34,225 nt of DNA from Bacteroidales bacterium UBA1219 (lineage in GTDB: Bacteria; Bacteroidota; Bacteroidia; Bacteroidales; P3): contig DBXF01000063.1 in NCBI GenBank assembly GCA_002309295.1, positions 9,512 through 43,736 of the forward strand, given 5' to 3'. Below are positions 32,128 to 34,225 of the stretch, in pieces. A model generated the notes under the pieces. The model saw only the letters and a program-made list of their open reading frames with translations, did not search any database and had not been told where the DNA came from. Within the stretch, counting starts at the first letter, position 1. Each line of letters begins with the position of its first letter. The translations under genes were made by a program, and so were the position numbers.

Positions 32128-32697
32128 TTATAATACTATCAAAAGTTTACATATTTTCTTTTTTAGAACCCTTGGTTCTGGACCTTTTCTATACTTATAC
32201 TCACGAATGGCGTTTATAGTCTTTTTGCGTAAAGGTATTTTGCTGATAATCGTAACATTTCTGTGATGTATTCCTCTAAAAAAAGTCACTTTTGTAATTA
32301 CTTTTGTCGTACTTGTATCTTTAATATAAATATCATAGTTCGGGTAGTCCCATATTTGTAATCTTAAATCTGTAGAATTTTCAAGTTTTACTGAGTCTTT
32401 AAACAACACACCTAAAACAGTGTCTCTTTCTGGATAGAATACTTCAACAATATCATTATGACTAAAAGTGTCTGTGTTTTGAGCAAATGTGTCCTTTACA
32501 ACAAGCCATATCGAATCTGGCTTTCCATTAGGGAAAGAATTCGCATCCTCGTAAGTTATTGTATAAGAAGCATGTATCCGTTTCTGGTAAGGTTTTATCG
32601 TATATCTATAAGGATAACGACTTTGTCCCTGCATATTACCAAAAATCAGTAATAATAGGCCTATGAAAAGAAATTTTTTAAACAAATATTTAATCAT
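32128..32697 (-). CDS. Tandem paralogue 1, secreted protein of unknown function
   Basis: The 189-residue protein opens with MIKYLFKKFLFIGLLLLIFGNMQGQ, a signal peptide without a lipobox Cys, so it should be secreted or periplasmic. The first 70 residues (SRYPYRYTIKPYQ, KPDSIWLVVKDT) and the last 60 (YIKDTSTTKVITKVTFFRG to RKGPEPRVLKKKICKLLIVL) closely match paralogue 2. The middle, about residues 71-115, differs. It ends in a basic stretch of about 25 residues. No known domain is evident. The gene is markedly AT-rich against its neighbours, which suggests acquisition by transfer. Its promoter segment and leader are almost identical to those of paralogue 2. Confidence 0.8.
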   Translation of the reverse strand: MIKYLFKKFLFIGLLLLIFGNMQGQSRYPYRYTIKPYQKRIHASYTITYEDANSFPNGKPDSIWLVVKDTFAQNTDTFSHNDIVEVFYPERDTVLGVLFKDSVKLENSTDLRLQIWDYPNYDIYIKDTSTTKVITKVTFFRGIHHRNVTIISKIPLRKKTINAIREYKYRKGPEPRVLKKKICKLLIVL

Positions 32698-32765
32698 TTC
32701 ATTTGTTGTAAAAGTTCATAGCGTTTTTGTGGGTAATTGCCTCAATTTTTCTGCAAAATTACGTG
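32694..32765 (-). repeat. Duplicated promoter/leader segment, copy 1
   Basis: About 70 bases upstream of paralogue 1 are nearly identical to 33520-33591 upstream of paralogue 2. They share the leader reading GCAGAAAAATTGAGGCAA, then TACCCACAA, and TTTTACAACAAATGAAATG at the start codon. Copy 1 has T where copy 2 has A near position 32725. Confidence 0.9.
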
Positions 32766-32784
32766 TTTTTTTCAAAATAACAAC
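32754..32784 (-). promoter_or_regulatory. Promoter of tandem paralogue 1 (GTTG-N19-TAATTTTG)
   Basis: TAATTTTG (32761-32754) is a full -7 match on the minus strand. GTTG (32784-32781), one base off TTTG, lies 19 bases upstream. The -33 part is outside the duplicated segment and inside the decayed gene end. Confidence 0.6.
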
Positions 32785-32946
32785 TGCTCTGGTAGTTCCG
32801 CCCTCGTAGCTGTACATACGCAGGTTGCCGTCCGCGCCAAAGCGGTAGAGTTCCTCGCTTGGCGGGCTGCCGGGGCGGTGGGTCTCCCTCCTTAAAAGGC
32901 TGCCGTATAATCGTTTACTATTTGCTATCAACAATAATAAAGACAT
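32776..32946 (-). pseudogene. Decayed gene 3' end, copy 2 (EELYRFGADGNLRMYSYEGGTTR)
   Basis: The minus strand between paralogue 2 and paralogue 1 encodes PPSEELYRFGADGNLRMY followed by SYEGGTTRAVVI. A 76-residue frame runs from 32946 to 32716, but its last part reads through the promoter of paralogue 1, so it is unlikely to be a working gene. The DGNLR-x-YSYE-x-GTTR core is shared with copy 1 at both DNA and protein level. It is GC-rich, unlike the flanking paralogues. Confidence 0.5.
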
Positions 32947-32950
32947 TCTA

Positions 32951-33523
32951 TTATAATATAATCACAAATTTACAGATTTTTTTCTTTAGGACCCATGGTT
33001 CCGGACCTTTTCTGTACTTATACTCACGGATGGCGTTTAAGGTCTTTTCGCGTAAAGGTATTTTGCTTTTAATCGTAGCATTTCCGTAATGCATTCCTCT
33101 AAAAATTGTTACTTTTGTAATTACTTTTGTAGTACCTGTATCTTTAATATAAATAATAGGAATTTCAGGATCCCATGGATCTAATTCTAATGCTGAAAAA
33201 TATTTGAGTTTTACTGAGTCCTTAAAAAAAGCACTCCCCGCAAAAGAGTCTCTTTCAGAGAAGTATACAATGGTGAAAGATATTGAATCATCACAGTCTG
33301 GGGGGGGGGAAAGAGTGTCTTTTACAACAAGCCAAATAGAATCCGGCTTTTCATTCGGAAAGGAATCCTTGTCTTCATAAGTTATTATATAAGAAGACTC
33401 TATCCCCCTCTGGTAAGGTTCTATCGTATAGCTATAAGGATAACGGCTTTGTCCCTGCATATTACCAAAAATCAGTAATAATAGGCCTATTAAAAGAAAT
33501 TTTTTAAACAAATATTTAATCAT
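32951..33523 (-). CDS. Tandem paralogue 2, secreted protein of unknown function with a C10 tract
   Basis: The 190-residue protein is a duplicate of paralogue 1, sharing the signal peptide MIKYLFKKFLLIGLLLLIFGNMQGQ and both conserved ends, and differing mainly in residues 71-115. In that variable middle the coding strand has ten consecutive C (33309-33300), encoding Ser-Pro-Pro-Pro in KDTLSPPPDCDDS. A one-base change in this run would cut the protein short after about 75 residues, so it could switch the gene on and off by slippage. A sequencing error cannot be excluded. The gene is AT-rich. It lies directly downstream of the YARHG gene with its own promoter. Confidence 0.8.
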   Translation of the reverse strand: MIKYLFKKFLLIGLLLLIFGNMQGQSRYPYSYTIEPYQRGIESSYIITYEDKDSFPNEKPDSIWLVVKDTLSPPPDCDDSISFTIVYFSERDSFAGSAFFKDSVKLKYFSALELDPWDPEIPIIYIKDTGTTKVITKVTIFRGMHYGNATIKSKIPLREKTLNAIREYKYRKGPEPWVLKKKICKFVIIL

Positions 33524-33591
33524 TTCATTTGTTGTAAAAGTTCATAGCGTTATTGTGGGTAATTGCCTCAATTTTTCTGCAAAATTACGAT
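33520..33591 (-). repeat. Duplicated promoter/leader segment, copy 2
   Basis: This is the partner of 32694-32765. Similarity to the DUF1963 upstream region (31940-31992) continues further upstream through TTGTCAATTTCGAAA into the heptamer repeat. Confidence 0.9.
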
Positions 33592-33610
33592 TTTTTTCGA
33601 AATTGACAAA
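33580..33610 (-). promoter_or_regulatory. Promoter of tandem paralogue 2 (TTTG-N19-TAATTTTG)
   Basis: TTTG (33610-33607) and TAATTTTG (33587-33580) are 19 bases apart on the minus strand, matching both consensus elements. It begins four bases after the heptamer repeat that follows the YARHG gene. Confidence 0.75.
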
Positions 33611-33613
33611 CAA

Positions 33614-33634
33614 TTTTCAACTTTCAACTTTCAA
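33614..33634 (-). repeat. Heptamer repeat, three TTGAAAR units
   Basis: On the minus strand TTGAAAG, TTGAAAG and TTGAAAA start at the base right after the stop codon of the YARHG-domain gene. Confidence 0.88.
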
Positions 33635-34225
33635 CTATTTCGACCAGTACTCCACCCATTCCTGTTCGTCTTCGGAGAGTTCGCTCATATCCACCTTGTA
33701 GTTGGGGTTGGGCACATACCATTTGGTGGAATTGAAGAAATCCTGCAGTTTTTTGGTTTTGAACACAAAGCCGCGGTAGGCGAAAGGCACGTTGCGCAGT
33801 ATCTGCCGTTGGTCGCGGGTGAAGTCTTTTAGTTCCACACCGTTTGTCGCCATTCCTTTATAAAGGTTGTAACGCTGTTTCTTTATCATTTCTAGCACGT
33901 GGGCTGGTGTGTTTTGGCTGTCGTAGTCGTTCCATATATAGTGCATCATGTTGGGTTTGCTGATAGAGAGTTCCCCGTCGGGGTGAAAAGTGGTGCGGTG
34001 GAAGGTGAGGTTGCCGTTGAGGATATGGAATACCGCATAGCGTGTTTCGTAAACGGTGGTCATATTTTTGCGTCCTTTTCCCTCGTTTTTCCAGTCGCCG
34101 GCATCCTTGAAAAAGGTTGCAGGGATTAAAAACGACTCGCAGTCGCCCATGTCGATGTTGAGTGTGAAATCGTCGATGCCGTTGTTGGCCCAGCGGTTGG
34201 CGGCGGTGAGGATGTATTTGAAATA
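33635..34225 (-). CDS. YARHG-domain protein, C-terminal 196 residues (cut by window edge)
   Basis: The frame is open to the right edge, so the start is outside the window; the internal Met at 34150 is not the start. The visible part begins YFKYILTAANRWANNGIDDF. It continues through an unassigned region (TTVYETRYAVFHILNGNLTFHRTTF) and ends with a YARHG domain over about the last 65 residues: FTRDQRQILRNVPFAYRGFVFKTKKLQDFF, STKWYVPNPNY and LSEDEQEWVEYW. The usual YARHG signature reads FAYRG here. YARHG domains occur at the C-terminus of extracellular proteins, including some peptidases and lipoproteins; function is unknown. The heptamer repeat starts at the next base after its stop. Confidence 0.82.
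   Translation of the reverse strand, partial: YFKYILTAANRWANNGIDDFTLNIDMGDCESFLIPATFFKDAGDWKNEGKGRKNMTTVYETRYAVFHILNGNLTFHRTTFHPDGELSISKPNMMHYIWNDYDSQNTPAHVLEMIKKQRYNLYKGMATNGVELKDFTRDQRQILRNVPFAYRGFVFKTKKLQDFFNSTKWYVPNPNYKVDMSELSEDEQEWVEYWSK

Noticed and set aside
32716..32946. A 76-residue open frame between the paralogues as a real gene
   Set aside because: Its 3' part runs through the duplicated promoter of paralogue 1 and only the central DGNLR segment is conserved with copy 1, so it is treated as a decayed gene end.
30771..34225. Typical polymorphic toxin locus
   Set aside because: No toxin domain or toxin-type delivery protein is visible in the window; only the cassette-like layout is suggestive, so it is kept as a hypothesis and not an annotation.

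Overview
The window reads as a chromosomal segment of a Bacteroidota, most likely Bacteroidales, bacterium of moderate GC content. The evidence is the repeated Bacteroidota-type -7 box TAnnTTTG (some copies with a TTTG about 19-21 bases upstream), a type IX secretion (T9SS) cargo protease with a C-terminal sorting domain, a TonB receptor with an N-terminal carboxypeptidase-regulatory-like domain, and the gene order porG-like / uppS / bamA / ompH / ompH, which is conserved in Bacteroidales such as Porphyromonas. Almost everything in the left and central parts is housekeeping or envelope biogenesis.

Layout. 1-2930 (minus): 5' part of purA (cut by the left edge), an uncharacterised 203-aa protein and a DUF4105 membrane protein. 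3236-5270: a small AT-rich lipoprotein (minus), divergent from a periplasmic thioredoxin-fold protein (plus). 5271-5460: a convergent intergenic region with heptamer repeats and four regularly spaced GC hairpins. 5461-10212 (minus): FtsX-type permease, rbfA (overlapping it by 4 bases), a PpiD-like chaperone/isomerase and a PrsW-type protease. 10361-11880 (plus): ackA and an orphan HicB-like protein. 11946-14125 (minus): tRNA-Ser(GGA), then a formylglycine-generating-enzyme-like protein and a TlpA-type oxidoreductase.

14534-30194 is an uninterrupted plus-strand run of 13 genes: nadC, yihY-like, FlK-like thioesterase, THUMP RNA methyltransferase, T9SS trypsin-like protease, holA, TonB receptor, DUF4837 lipoprotein, porG-like, uppS, bamA and two ompH/skp genes. 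The second half is an outer-membrane assembly module: UppS makes the lipid carrier, BamA inserts barrels, the OmpH/Skp proteins chaperone them, and the PorG-like barrel belongs to the T9SS that would export the protease encoded upstream.

30284-34225 (minus) is different. A NUDIX hydrolase and a DUF1963 membrane protein are followed by two AT-rich tandem paralogues of unknown function and the C-terminal part of a YARHG-domain protein cut by the right edge. Copies of one promoter segment, of a heptamer repeat and of a decayed gene 3' end (encoding DGNLR-x-YSYE-x-GTTR) are interspersed. This cassette-like accessory region is the best candidate here for something undescribed. No CRISPR array, insertion sequence, transposase or rRNA gene was seen.
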